55,623 nt of DNA from an uncultured Oscillospiraceae bacterium (GCA_910584045.1 CAJTYO010000017.1:1-55623); one strand, 5' to 3'. Shown: positions 1 to 8,100, numbered from the stretch's first letter. Numbers and translations: made by a program. Notes: generated by a model not told the origin, from the letters alone.

Positions 1-1474
1 TGAACTGGCTGAGGGGGGAGGAGCCGAAAAACTCCTTGATGGCGGCGGTGACGGGGCGGATGTTGATGAGGCTCTGGGGGGTGACGATATCCAGATCCTG
101 AATGGTCATCCTCTCCCGGATGACACGCTCCATACGGGAAAAACCAATGCGGAACTGGTTTTGCAGCAGCTCGCCTACGCACCGCAGGCGGCGGTTGCCC
201 AGGTGGTCGATGTCGTCCTTGGCAGTCAGGCCATGGCTGAGGGCGTTCATATAGTTGATGGAGGCAAAAATGTCATCCACGATGATATGCTTGGGCACCA
301 AGTCGTCCACATGGGAGCGAATGGCGGCCTTCAGTTCATCCTCGTCCTCATACTGCCCCAACAGATCCTGAAGAACAGAGAAGCGAACCCGCTCCTTGAT
401 GCCGCACTCAGATACAGGGTCGAAGGAGACATAGCGGGACAGATCGCACATGTGGTTGGAGAAGATGCGAAGGGGGCTGCCGTCCACGTCTACAGTGACT
501 TCGTTGACACCGATGGCATCCAGCTCCCGCAGTTCGCTGCGGGTGAGAATATGGCCTGGCTCAAAGAGCAGCTCGCCGGTGGCGGGGTGGACCACCGGGT
601 CCACCAAGGTCCGTTCAGCCGCCCGGACCCAAAGGGCAAGCTTCTTGTTGAACTTGTACCGGCCCACGGTACTCAGGTCGTAGCGGCGGGGATCGAAGAA
701 CAGACCGTTGAGAAGAGTCTCGGCGGAGTCCACCGTAGGGGGCTCGCCGGGGCGCAGCTTGCGGTAAATCTCCAGCAGGGCCTCCTCATAGCTTTTGCAT
801 CCATCCTTGTCCAGAGTGGCCCTGACAGTGGGGTCGTCTCCGAAGCTGTCGAGGATGTCCTTGTCCTCCCTGAGGCCCAGGGCGCGTATGAGGCACGTGA
901 TGGGCAACTTGCGGTTTTTGTCGATGCGGACCCAAAACAGCTCATTGGCGTCCGTCTCATATTCCAGCCAAGCGCCGCGGTAGGGGATCAGCTGAGCGCT
1001 GAGGATGGGCAGATCAGTTTTGACATCTGTCTCCTTGCCGTAATAGATACCGGGAGAGCGGACGATCTGGGAGACCACGACCCGCTCCGCGCCATTGATA
1101 ATAAAGGTGCCGGACTTGGTCATCAGGGGGAAATCGCCCATGAAGATCTCCTGCTCTTTGATGACGTCGGTCTTCTTGTTGCGCAGGCGCACAGTGACCT
1201 TTAGGGGTGCGGCGTAGTTGACGTCCCGGGCCTTGCACTCCTCCACGTCGTACTTGGGCGGTTCGTCCATGCTGAAGTTGATGAAGCTCAGCTCCAGTGT
1301 GTCGGCGTAGTCGCTGATGACGCCAACGTCGGCGAACACTTCCTTTAACCCGGTGTCCCAGAACCACTGGTAGGAGTTTTTCTGAATCTCCAGCAGGTTG
1401 GGCATGGGCATAATCTCCTCATGCCTGGCGAAGTTCTTCCGCAGCGTTTTGCCGTAATACTTGTCCTTGGCCAT
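1..1474 (-). CDS. rpoB: RNA polymerase beta subunit, N-terminal 491 codons (cut by window edge)
   Basis: The reading frame stays open on the minus strand from ATG at 1474 to the window edge with no stop. The protein begins MAKDKYYGKTLRKNF and contains beta-subunit hallmarks: MGDFPLMTKSGTFIINGAER, VSQIVRSPGIYY and, near the cut, DDIDHLGNRRLR. It ends at SSPLSQF, the first residues of rifampicin-resistance cluster I, so the resistance-determining residues lie outside. It forms the catalytic core of RNA polymerase with beta-prime. No clear Shine-Dalgarno sits at the usual distance; GGAAAGG lies about 17 bases upstream. The start is chosen by family similarity. It has its own promoter and is divergent from an RluA gene, so it is the first gene of its transcript rather than following rplL directly. 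Confidence 0.97.
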   Translation of the reverse strand, partial: MAKDKYYGKTLRKNFARHEEIMPMPNLLEIQKNSYQWFWDTGLKEVFADVGVISDYADTLELSFINFSMDEPPKYDVEECKARDVNYAAPLKVTVRLRNKKTDVIKEQEIFMGDFPLMTKSGTFIINGAERVVVSQIVRSPGIYYGKETDVKTDLPILSAQLIPYRGAWLEYETDANELFWVRIDKNRKLPITCLIRALGLREDKDILDSFGDDPTVRATLDKDGCKSYEEALLEIYRKLRPGEPPTVDSAETLLNGLFFDPRRYDLSTVGRYKFNKKLALWVRAAERTLVDPVVHPATGELLFEPGHILTRSELRELDAIGVNEVTVDVDGSPLRIFSNHMCDLSRYVSFDPVSECGIKERVRFSVLQDLLGQYEDEDELKAAIRSHVDDLVPKHIIVDDIFASINYMNALSHGLTAKDDIDHLGNRRLRCVGELLQNQFRIGFSRMERVIRERMTIQDLDIVTPQSLINIRPVTAAIKEFFGSSPLSQF

Positions 1475-1651
1475 CTTACTATACTCATCTGCCTTTCCGC
1501 GCCCCGCCAGAAGGTGGGACGTCAAAATTTCGATACGCACGGATGTGTTGATAATTTTCGAGTGAAGACCTATTGCTTTTTTCGTGTGAAAATGCTATAC
1601 TGCAGTGGATAGGGGAATGTGAACGTATCCCCTTTTTAAACATAGCACTTC

Positions 1652-1680
1652 AGTTTACCATTTTCCTCCTGGTTTGTCAA
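1652..1680 (-). promoter_or_regulatory. Sigma-A promoter of rpoB
   Basis: On the minus strand TTGACA (1680-1675) is followed after 17 bases by TAAACT (1657-1652). This predicts a transcript start near 1645 and a leader of about 170 bases before the rpoB start. Confidence 0.75.
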
Positions 1681-1701
1681 GGGGGTTTTTGTTTTTTCAT
1701 A

Positions 1702-1768
1702 CGGCAGCCACAAGGGCTTGCGGTCTGTTCATAGCGGACGGCAGGCCCTTGTGTTCTGTAGGCTGCCG
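1702..1768. repeat. Long imperfect hairpin between divergent promoters
   Basis: The outer arms CGGCAGC (1702-1708) and GCTGCCG (1762-1768) enclose a 13-pair stem, CACAAGGGCTTGC (1709-1721) with GCAGGCCCTTGTG (1741-1753), one G-U pair included. Five more pairs lie further in. There is no T-tract on either strand, so it does not look like a standard terminator. It lies outside both predicted transcripts. Confidence 0.6.
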
Positions 1769-1854
1769 GACATCCCGGGTGCGCCTTGGCGGGCGGCATA
1801 TTTCATACTGACGGCAGTGTTCGACAGATTTCGCCTTTTCCAGCACAAAGCCTA

Positions 1855-1883
1855 TTGAAAAACCGGGAAGAATATTATATACT
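1855..1883 (+). promoter_or_regulatory. Sigma-A promoter of the RluA-family gene
   Basis: TTGAAA (1855-1860), a 17-base spacer and TATACT (1878-1883) lie about 30 bases before the start codon, with GGGGGGAGG as ribosome site at about 1900. Confidence 0.75.
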
Positions 1884-1912
1884 CTTTTCAGATCAAGGCA
1901 GGGGGGAGGTCG

Positions 1913-2797
1913 ATGGCGTCGCTGAAGCTGACAGCATCTCGGGAGCAGGCTGGACGAACAGTGAAGAGTGTTTTGAAGAGGGAGCTCACGATGTCCTCTT
2001 CACTGGTGGACCGTCTAAAGCGGACGGAGACGGGGCTGACAGTAAATGGCGAACGGGTTTTCACCAACGCTGTGCTGCGGGAAGGGGACCGGCTGGTGGT
2101 GGACCTGACCGCGGCGGAACGGTCAACGGAGCTGCCGCCCATACCCATGGAGCTGGATATTCTCTTTGAGGACGAGCACTTGCTGGTGGTGAACAAGCCC
2201 GCGCCCCTGGCGTCCATCCCTTCCTCGCTGGTTCCCAGCGAGCCTACGCTTGCGGCGGGACTACTGCACTATTTGGGAGCGGGGGCATCCCTCCATTTGG
2301 TGAACCGGCTGGACCGGGGCACTACCGGCCTGTTGGCGGCGGCAAAGAATGCCTATATCCACGATCTGCTGCGTCGGCAGCTGCACAGCGGGTGCTTCCG
2401 GCGTATCTATCAGGCCGTCTGTGTTGGTGGGCCGGAGGGGGAACAGGGGCGGATTGTGCAGCCCATCGGCCGGGACCCTGCCTCCGCAATCCGGAGGAGG
2501 ATCGATCCGGAGGGGAAACGGGCGGTGACAGATTACCGGGTGTTGCAGCGGTGGGGGACTTTTACGTTAGTGGAGCTGCTCCCTCACACCGGGCGCACCC
2601 ACCAGCTGCGGGTCCATATGGCGGCTTTGAGCTGTCCGCTTGCGGGGGACTGGCTGTACGGCACGGAGGACCGGGAGCTGATTGCACGCCCAGCTCTTCA
2701 CGCGGCCCGCCTGACGCTGGTCCATCCGATTACCGGTACGGAGGTTGATCTGGTGGCGCCGCTGCCAGCAGATATGAGAAAACTATTGGAGCGTTGA
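1913..2797 (+). CDS. RluA-family RNA pseudouridine synthase
   Basis: The 294-residue product should isomerise uridine to pseudouridine in rRNA or tRNA. An S4-like RNA-binding segment occupies about residues 1-70. The catalytic motif is HLVNRLDRGTTG, with Asp134 as nucleophile, and a TGRTHQLRVHM motif follows near residue 230. Length and domain order match the RluD/YlyB/YjbO group, but the target uridine cannot be read from sequence. ATG 1913 has an excellent ribosome site (GGGGGGAGG, about 5 bases upstream) and a clear promoter. The exonuclease gene follows after one base, so the two are probably co-transcribed. Confidence 0.92.
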   Translation: MASLKLTASREQAGRTVKSVLKRELTMSSSLVDRLKRTETGLTVNGERVFTNAVLREGDRLVVDLTAAERSTELPPIPMELDILFEDEHLLVVNKPAPLASIPSSLVPSEPTLAAGLLHYLGAGASLHLVNRLDRGTTGLLAAAKNAYIHDLLRRQLHSGCFRRIYQAVCVGGPEGEQGRIVQPIGRDPASAIRRRIDPEGKRAVTDYRVLQRWGTFTLVELLPHTGRTHQLRVHMAALSCPLAGDWLYGTEDRELIARPALHAARLTLVHPITGTEVDLVAPLPADMRKLLER

Positions 2798-2798
2798 A

Positions 2799-3761
2799 TT
2801 GGCTATGGCAGAACTGATATTTCTGGATCTGGAATGGAATACCACATTCTACCGCAATAAATCCGGGGAGCGCGTCCCCTTCCATGAGTTGATCGAGGTG
2901 GCCGCCATGAAGGTGGAGCAGGCCACTGGCGCCATGCTGGATTCCTTTCACAGCTATATCCATCCCAAGGCCAGCCGTAAGATAGAGAGCCGTACTTACC
3001 GCTTGCTGCCCTATGAGAGGGAGGAGCTGCGCGGTTTGTTGGCTGGGGCACCCTGCTTTTTAGATTTAGGGCCCGCTTTCCTGCGCTGGTGCGGGCCCAA
3101 TCCGGTATTCGTGGAGTGGGGCAGCAACGACGTGGAGGTGCTGCTGTCCAATTTCGCCTTCCACAAGCTGTCCTTTGACAAGGACTGGAAGTGCGAATAT
3201 TTTGACCTGCAATACATGTATCAGAAGCTGGTGGAAGGCAGCTTAGGTTGTCAGCCCTCCCTGGAGAAGGCGGTGACGGATCTGGAGATGGAGACGGACC
3301 TGGACTTCCACTCCGCGTGGAACGATACCTATTATACAGTGATGGTCTATCAAGTGATGCTGGACCGGTTCAAGGACCTGACCATGTTCCACCGCCCGCC
3401 TAAGCAAAAAGGGGCGCCCCCCCTGTGGGAGTTAGAGCTGGGCAGCTTTGATACCCGCTGGGCCTGCAAGAACCGTCGGGAAATCTGCCAGCCGGTCTGC
3501 CCCCTGTGCGGCCAGCTTTTGACCACAGGCCGGTGGATGCGCACCACTCCTACCGAGCAGGTCCTGCGCTGCAAGTGCAAGAATCACCGCCGTTTGTATA
3601 TGGCTGTCACTGTGGAGCGCTCCGGCGCACAGTGGACGGGGAAGGCCTCTATGTATAAGGAGGCCGGTCCCATTGCCGAACGCTATCGGAAAACCGCCCG
3701 AAAGCTGCAGGAAAATGCCCGGCGGAAAGAGAGAGACAAGATGGAGAAGGCTGCCGGATAA
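2799..3761 (+). CDS. DEDD-type 3'-5' exonuclease (KapD-like) with C-terminal zinc ribbon
   Basis: The 320-residue product carries the DnaQ/RNase T fold: FLDLEW (Asp10, Glu12, Exo I), WGSNDVEVL (Asp111, Exo II) and HSAWNDTYYT (His171, Asp176, Exo III). It should hydrolyse RNA or DNA from the 3' end with two metal ions. A four-cysteine pair, CPLC at 234-237 and CKC at 258-260, suggests a zinc ribbon after the nuclease domain. TTG at 2799 has GGAG seven bases upstream; ATG at 2805 is the alternative and gives a protein two residues shorter. It follows the RluA gene directly and ends at a strong terminator. The KapD comparison is by domain type only. Confidence 0.85.
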   Translation: MAMAELIFLDLEWNTTFYRNKSGERVPFHELIEVAAMKVEQATGAMLDSFHSYIHPKASRKIESRTYRLLPYEREELRGLLAGAPCFLDLGPAFLRWCGPNPVFVEWGSNDVEVLLSNFAFHKLSFDKDWKCEYFDLQYMYQKLVEGSLGCQPSLEKAVTDLEMETDLDFHSAWNDTYYTVMVYQVMLDRFKDLTMFHRPPKQKGAPPLWELELGSFDTRWACKNRREICQPVCPLCGQLLTTGRWMRTTPTEQVLRCKCKNHRRLYMAVTVERSGAQWTGKASMYKEAGPIAERYRKTARKLQENARRKERDKMEKAAG

Positions 3762-3770
3762 ATGGAAGAA

Positions 3771-3802
3771 ACGTCCCGTCCTGGCGGGGCGTTTTTATTT
3801 TT
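3771..3802 (+). terminator. Rho-independent terminator after the exonuclease gene
   Basis: ACGTCCCG (3771-3778) pairs with CGGGGCGT (3785-3792) around a 6-base loop, followed by a T-rich run. Confidence 0.85.
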
Positions 3803-3825
3803 CTAAAATAATAGATGAAAAACTC

Positions 3826-3884
3826 TTGACAAATATATTCTATTGTAGTAGAATGCAGATATTCTATCGAGATAGAATATCTGC
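3826..3884 (+). promoter_or_regulatory. Promoter and double operator of BlaI–M56 module 1
   Basis: TTGACA (3826-3831), 17 bases, TAGAAT (3849-3854). Two dyads overlap it. ATTCTA...TAGAAT (3837-3854) covers the spacer and -10 box. A perfect dyad with 14-base arms (3855-3884, 2-base centre, arm GCAGATATTCTATC) covers the transcript start. Both share the half-site ATTCTA. Placement over the core promoter is typical of BlaI/MecI autorepression; binding is inferred. Confidence 0.8.
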
Positions 3885-3899
3885 AAAGGAGCGACCGCA

Positions 3900-4259
3900 A
3901 TGGACTGTAAAATTTTTGACAGTGAGCTGAAGATTCTGGAAATCCTGTGGGAAGGCGGGGAGCTGCCCGCAAAAGAGGTGGCCGCCCGGGCTGCTGGGCA
4001 GGCGGACTGGAGCAAGACCACAACCTACACCGTACTGAAAAAGTGCGTGGAGAAGGGACTGGTTGCGCGGAAAGAACCAGGCTTTCAGTGTCGTGCATTG
4101 GTGACCCGGGGAGAGGTGCAGCGGCGGGAGACTAGGGAGCTAATTGACCGGATGTACGGCGGCAGCGCCGATCGGCTGGTGGCCTCTCTGTTGGACGGTC
4201 GGACGCTGACCGGAGAAGAGATTGACCGGCTGCGCCGCATGGTGGAGGAGCTGAAATGA
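3900..4259 (+). CDS. BlaI/MecI/CopY-family transcriptional repressor (module 1)
   Basis: The 119-residue winged-helix protein has an N-terminal DNA-binding domain (about 1-75, including the recognition segment WSKTTTYTVLKKCVEKGLV) and a short C-terminal dimerisation tail. Family members repress their own operon and are inactivated by cleavage set off by the partner M56 membrane protease. The ATG has AAAGGAG nine bases upstream, at the edge of the operator. Its stop overlaps the next start (ATGA), so the two are translationally coupled. A beta-lactam target should not be assumed, since no beta-lactamase or PBP2a gene is adjacent. Confidence 0.93.
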   Translation: MDCKIFDSELKILEILWEGGELPAKEVAARAAGQADWSKTTTYTVLKKCVEKGLVARKEPGFQCRALVTRGEVQRRETRELIDRMYGGSADRLVASLLDGRTLTGEEIDRLRRMVEELK

Positions 4260-6775
4260 TGGAGGAACTGCTGCGCGCGGCGGTGCGCGTGACTCTGTCT
4301 GCCGGGGTGATGGTTCTGGCGGTACTGCTCCTGCGCGTGCGATTTCAGGAGCGGACGCCCCGGCGGGTCTTCTGCCTGTTGTGGGACATCGTGCTGGTGC
4401 GGCTGTTGGTACTGGCCGAGATTCCATCGCCGGTGAGTATCCGACTGTGGCTGCCGGGAATTTTTAGGCAGTCCACCGAGCCCGCAGGTGTGCCAATGGT
4501 CACTCATGGTCTGACGGAGGGAACTGCGGCGGTTCAGGCAACATATGTCTTCTCTGCAGCGGACAGTGCTCCCATGTGCTGTGAAGTCCCCAATACGCCG
4601 CCGGTGGGCCTGGGTAATATTCTGGCTGCGTTGTGGCTGGCGGCGGCCCTGACGATGGCGGGATGGTTCCTGTGGAACCATCTGCGCAGCCGCCGGATAT
4701 ATGCCGCCTCACTGCCGGTGCGGGACGGGTATGTGCTGGAATGGCTGGCGGAGCGGCCCCTTCGGCGGCCGGTGCGGACGCGGTACAGCGACCGGATCGC
4801 CTCGCCGTTGACTTACGGTGTTGCATACCCTGTGATACTGCTCCCCAGCAGAATGGACTGGCGGGACAGGGAGGCCCTCTCCTGTGTTCTGTCCCACGAA
4901 TACGAGCATATCCGGCGTTTTGACGCGCTGCGAAAGGGCCTGCTGGCTCTGGCGCTGTGCCTCCACTGGTTCAATCCCCTGGTCTGGTGCATGTATGTAT
5001 TGGCGGGGCGTGACATAGAACTCAGCTGCGACGAAGCCGTGGTCCGTGCTGGTGCGGACCGGGAGGGCTACGCCCTGGCCTTGCTGGGCCTGGAAGAGCG
5101 GCGGGGCGGGTGGAGTTCCATTGGCAGCCATTTCAGTCAAAATGCTCTGGAGGAAAGGATCAAGGCAATTATGAAACACAAGCATTTCTCTTTGACCGCG
5201 CTGGTATCGGTGCTGCTGGTAATGGCGGTCACTACTACCGTTTTCGCCTCTGCTGCACCGGAGAATAAAGAGACGTCGGATCTGCGCCAGGATAACAACG
5301 CCCCTATTGTTACCTATGTGGAGAATGAAAAGGATGCCAGTGTGATGATGTCTAGCGGGGAGACCGGTGAGAAACTGTTTTCCGTGGATGGCGGAGAGAC
5401 CTGGATGAGCGAGGAACGCTACCATGCCGAGTACGGAAACTGGGGCGACGATTGGCAGGTGGAGTGGTGGACCTACGAGGAGTACAAGGAATGGTTGGAG
5501 CAAGAGAAGAAAAATCTCCAGGAGATCATTGGTTCCAGTGGCTGGACCCCATCCACTGGATGGTTCACTTGGGACCAGAAGAGGGTGAATGAGAGCATCG
5601 CGCTGTATGAGGAGGTGTTGGAGGACATTAAAAATGGTGCGCTGTACTCCAGAACTGTCACTGATAAGGACGGCAATGAGGTGGAAGGGATGCTGGGCAG
5701 CAACGCGCCGTTAGAGACTGCCGTTGTAACCACTTACGATGAAGGAGTTCTAACGGGGCCCACGGAGTTGGATACAGAGGCCTTGTTGAAGGAACTGAAG
5801 GATTTCGGTATCGGAGGCGATGAGAACCACATGACCTACAACGGCCAACTAATCCGCACTTTCGTAGACGGCGCGCCAGTAGGGAAACATGGCTATTCCA
5901 CACGGTACGTTTATACCAACAATACGGGGGACATAGATGTCCATACACTCCGATCCGTCATCCACAACCCGGACGGCTCTTATGACACGATGGGGGATTT
6001 AATCGGCGTGGCGGCGGCAGGTGACCCGGGCTTTGATCAAAAGCTCATTGACAGCGCCAGATTCACCGGTGGCCCTGAGGCTGTGGCCACGCAGGATGCT
6101 GCCACGAACGGCAGCGGTGAGCGGGGCCAAACCTTTGAGGAAATCTTTGCCCGGTACACAGCGTACGGCCTGGTTTACCAGCCTCGTGAGAGCGGCATGG
6201 GGGCGTTGATATGGAACGGGCAGCCGGTCCGATCCTTTGCCGATTTGAATCCTGGCGGCGGCACGTTCAGCTACAGCGACCCCTATGTGGAGGAAGGGCT
6301 GGCAGTTCATACAGAGTATGACCAGGACGGCAGGATGATAGGCCTTGCCGCCGACCCTGCTCAGGTAAAGGGGGGTAGTCAAGAGAAGCGAGAGTTTGGC
6401 TTTGACTACTGTATCCCCGTGAAGGGAACGTTGTCTTCCGCTTTTGGTCCTAACAGGCACACCTTCCACTATGGCGTTGACCTGGCGGCGGAGAAGGGGG
6501 CGGATGTAACGGCTTTTGCCGGCGGTACGGCCAGTGAGGTTGGATTCGACTCGACTCTGGGTAACTATGTGGTGCTTAGCCATACGAACGGCTATTCCAC
6601 GCTCTATGCCCATTGCAGCAGCATTACTGTGCCTGAGGGCAGCAGCGTTGCCATGGGTGAGAAGATTGCCGAGGCGGGAGCTTCCGGCCAGGCCACCGGT
6701 GCGGCCCTCCACTTCGAGCTCCGGCAGGGGGATACGTATTTGGACCCGGCGCAGTATTTGGATGGATTGATTTAA
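4256..6775 (+). CDS. M56 (BlaR1-type) membrane metalloprotease fused to an M23/LytM domain
   Basis: The 839-residue product has about four membrane segments in the first 330 residues and the zinc site HEYEH (His214, Glu215, His218), with the distal acidic motif DIELSCDEAVV near 253-263. After the last membrane helix (about 311-332) comes an outside region of about 500 residues. Its last 122 residues (from about 718) are an M23/LytM domain: HYGVD (His738, Asp742), YAH (His786) and LHFEL (His819). The usual HLH motif reads ALH, so one catalytic histidine is replaced by Ala817. The tail may therefore bind peptidoglycan without cutting it. Residues 340-717 match no family I recognise. Start codons ATGATG overlap the repressor stop. 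Confidence 0.9.
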   Translation: MMEELLRAAVRVTLSAGVMVLAVLLLRVRFQERTPRRVFCLLWDIVLVRLLVLAEIPSPVSIRLWLPGIFRQSTEPAGVPMVTHGLTEGTAAVQATYVFSAADSAPMCCEVPNTPPVGLGNILAALWLAAALTMAGWFLWNHLRSRRIYAASLPVRDGYVLEWLAERPLRRPVRTRYSDRIASPLTYGVAYPVILLPSRMDWRDREALSCVLSHEYEHIRRFDALRKGLLALALCLHWFNPLVWCMYVLAGRDIELSCDEAVVRAGADREGYALALLGLEERRGGWSSIGSHFSQNALEERIKAIMKHKHFSLTALVSVLLVMAVTTTVFASAAPENKETSDLRQDNNAPIVTYVENEKDASVMMSSGETGEKLFSVDGGETWMSEERYHAEYGNWGDDWQVEWWTYEEYKEWLEQEKKNLQEIIGSSGWTPSTGWFTWDQKRVNESIALYEEVLEDIKNGALYSRTVTDKDGNEVEGMLGSNAPLETAVVTTYDEGVLTGPTELDTEALLKELKDFGIGGDENHMTYNGQLIRTFVDGAPVGKHGYSTRYVYTNNTGDIDVHTLRSVIHNPDGSYDTMGDLIGVAAAGDPGFDQKLIDSARFTGGPEAVATQDAATNGSGERGQTFEEIFARYTAYGLVYQPRESGMGALIWNGQPVRSFADLNPGGGTFSYSDPYVEEGLAVHTEYDQDGRMIGLAADPAQVKGGSQEKREFGFDYCIPVKGTLSSAFGPNRHTFHYGVDLAAEKGADVTAFAGGTASEVGFDSTLGNYVVLSHTNGYSTLYAHCSSITVPEGSSVAMGEKIAEAGASGQATGAALHFELRQGDTYLDPAQYLDGLI

Positions 6776-6797
6776 TCTGAAGTGCAGTAACCTTTGG

Positions 6798-6830
6798 TCC
6801 GAGGCGGAGTGATCCGCCTCGGATTTTCTC
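6798..6830 (+). terminator. Terminator of BlaI–M56 module 1
   Basis: TCCGAGGCGGA (6798-6808) and TCCGCCTCGGA (6813-6823) form an 11-pair stem with a GTGA loop, followed by TTTTCTC. Confidence 0.9.
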
Positions 6831-6831
6831 C

Positions 6832-6885
6832 TTGACAAACCTATCGGCACATGATATATTATATACATCGATTAACGATATATCA
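6832..6885 (+). promoter_or_regulatory. Promoter and likely PadR operator
   Basis: TTGACA (6832-6837), 17 bases, TATATT (6855-6860). The -10 region lies inside an inverted repeat, TGATATAT (6852-6859) with ATATATCA (6878-6885). AT-rich dyads of this kind are typical of PadR-family sites, and a padR gene is second in the unit. Autoregulation is inferred. Confidence 0.7.
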
Positions 6886-6909
6886 ACTGCGGATAGGAGA
6901 GGGTGATCT

Positions 6910-7113
6910 ATGGGAACGGAAAATCAGAGAAAGCTTGCCGTGACTGGAGGTCTGTTCAGCGCAATCTACCTGACCATGAACAACGTGCTGCCCAGTGCGC
7001 CGGAGCTGCTGATGGGGCTGACGCTGGGGCTGGGCTTGGCATTTCTAGTCCTGGGACTGTTGCCGGGGGAGAGCTGGCGGAAGCTGAGAAGGTGGAGGCA
7101 TAGTGGAGAATAA
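6910..7113 (+). CDS. Small membrane protein (67 aa)
   Basis: The first gene of the PadR unit encodes 67 residues with one or two hydrophobic segments (about 10-30 and 34-53) and a basic C-terminus (WRKLRRWRH). I do not recognise a family. ATG 6910 has AGGAGAGGGTG just upstream. Its last 11 bases overlap the padR GTG start, which suggests coupled translation. It probably acts in the membrane together with the PadR/DUF2812 pair. Confidence 0.7.
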   Translation: MGTENQRKLAVTGGLFSAIYLTMNNVLPSAPELLMGLTLGLGLAFLVLGLLPGESWRKLRRWRHSGE

Positions 7114-7423
7114 GTATCAGCCCCTTACCGAGGCTTTATACTACATCCTTTTGGCTGCGCGGAAGCCGGTCCATGGTTATGGCATCATCCAGGAGGTGGA
7201 GGAGATGACCGGCGGGCGGGTACGGCTGGGGCCGGGAACCCTGTACGGGGCCATCAACTCCCTGTTGGAAAAGGGATGGATCGTGCTGTACAGCGCGGAC
7301 CTGGGGTCCCGGAGGAAAAAGGAGTACGTTGTCACCGCGCTGGGCCGGGAGATCTTTGCAGCCGAGCTGCTGCGGCTGCGGGAGCTGGTAGAGAACGGGG
7401 AAAAAATGGAGGGCGGGGTATGA
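7103..7423 (+). CDS. PadR-family transcriptional regulator
   Basis: The 106-residue protein shows the PadR winged helix: LTEALYYILLAARKPVHGYG, then LGPGTLYGAINSLLEKGWI and the wing RRKKEYVVTALG. It has only a short C-terminal extension, as in the PadR-s2 class, which commonly represses adjacent transporter or membrane-protein operons. Start is GTG 7103 with GGTGGAGG upstream; no in-frame ATG is available. It overlaps genes on both sides (ATGA with the next), so one polycistronic message is likely. The inducer is unknown. Confidence 0.92.
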   Translation: MENKYQPLTEALYYILLAARKPVHGYGIIQEVEEMTGGRVRLGPGTLYGAINSLLEKGWIVLYSADLGSRRKKEYVVTALGREIFAAELLRLRELVENGEKMEGGV

Positions 7424-7947
7424 TTCGTTGGAAATTCACCTTTGACAAGGACGAGGAGCAAGAGTGGCTCAACGACTGGTGCCGGCGAGGCTGGGCAATG
7501 ACCGGTTTCTGGCTTGGAAAGGTTTCCTTCGTCCCCTGTCAGCCGGGGGAATATATCTATCAGATCGATCTGCTGCCAGGGAAGGGGCTCTGGGCCGACG
7601 ACTATGAGAGCTATGTGATCTTCATGCACGAGATGGGTGTGGAGGTCCTTCAGCGATGGGGGAGATGGGTATACCTTCGGAAACGGGCGGAGGACGGGCC
7701 CTTTGAGGTCTATACCGACATATCGTCCAAGCTGGAACTATACAGCCGTATCAGGAGGATGTTTCTTTGGGTCTTCTGTATCGTGTGCCTATGTTCAGTC
7801 AGTGCGTGGAATTTGCTGGTCCGATTTCCGGAGGATATATTTTCCAGAGGTCTGGCGGGTCTCTATATCGTGATGCTCTCCGTAATGCTGCGGGCTGTCT
7901 GGCAGTGTTCCCGAAAGATTCGGGAGTTGAAAAGACAGAGCGAGTAA
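7420..7947 (+). CDS. DUF2812 domain membrane protein
   Basis: The 175-residue product carries the DUF2812 pattern over about residues 1-120 (IRWKFTFDKDEEQEWLNDW, YQIDLLPG, DYESYVIFMHEMG) and two hydrophobic helices near 113-132 and 141-160. DUF2812 proteins are commonly encoded beside PadR regulators; their biochemical role is unknown. ATG 7420 overlaps the PadR stop (ATGA) and marks the start of family similarity; the frame also stays open further upstream, but there it shadows padR. Confidence 0.88.
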   Translation: MIRWKFTFDKDEEQEWLNDWCRRGWAMTGFWLGKVSFVPCQPGEYIYQIDLLPGKGLWADDYESYVIFMHEMGVEVLQRWGRWVYLRKRAEDGPFEVYTDISSKLELYSRIRRMFLWVFCIVCLCSVSAWNLLVRFPEDIFSRGLAGLYIVMLSVMLRAVWQCSRKIRELKRQSE

Positions 7948-7959
7948 GGAGGCCGAGCC

Positions 7960-8097
7960 ATGAAACGCAGACAGAATAACATGTGGACAGCGGCGGGCTG
8001 TCTGCTGGATCCCCAAGGGTGAGGCTATGTATGATGGGGTGCCTGCGCTCTAGAGCTGTGGGACGTGGCGCAGGCGCATCGGGAGAGGGAGGAATAG
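7960..8097 (+). pseudogene. Probable decayed short gene (two frameshifts)
   Basis: A good ribosome site (GGAGG) precedes ATG 7960, but the frame stops after 20 codons. A second frame starting at 8006 reads WIPKGEAMYDGVPAL and stops at 8051. A third continues LWDVAQAHREREE to 8097. Read together they look like one short protein broken twice; no homologue is recalled with certainty. It sits between two small membrane-protein genes of the PadR cluster. Confidence 0.35.
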
Positions 8098-8100
8098 CAA

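Larger units (their letters stand above)
1475..1912. other. Divergent intergenic region rpoB / RluA-family gene
   Basis: This 438-base gap holds two facing-away promoters (1652-1680 minus, 1855-1883 plus), a long dyad between them (1702-1768) and a roughly 170-base untranslated leader for rpoB. Inside the leader a short dyad, AGGGGA at 1611 and TCCCCT at 1628, could fold. No coding sequence with a credible ribosome site was found. Confidence 0.6.

Noticed and set aside
161..1204. Long plus-strand open frame of 347 codons
   Set aside because: It is antisense to rpoB, has no ribosome site and its product resembles no protein family; high GC makes such shadows common.
1695..1770. Long hairpin upstream of rpoB as a standard terminator
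   Set aside because: No T-run follows on either strand and no gene ends into it in this window.
3900..6775. Beta-lactam resistance operon blaI–blaR1
   Set aside because: The pair has the BlaI/BlaR1 plan, but no penicillin-binding sensor motif was seen in the tail, which is an M23 domain, and no beta-lactamase gene is near.
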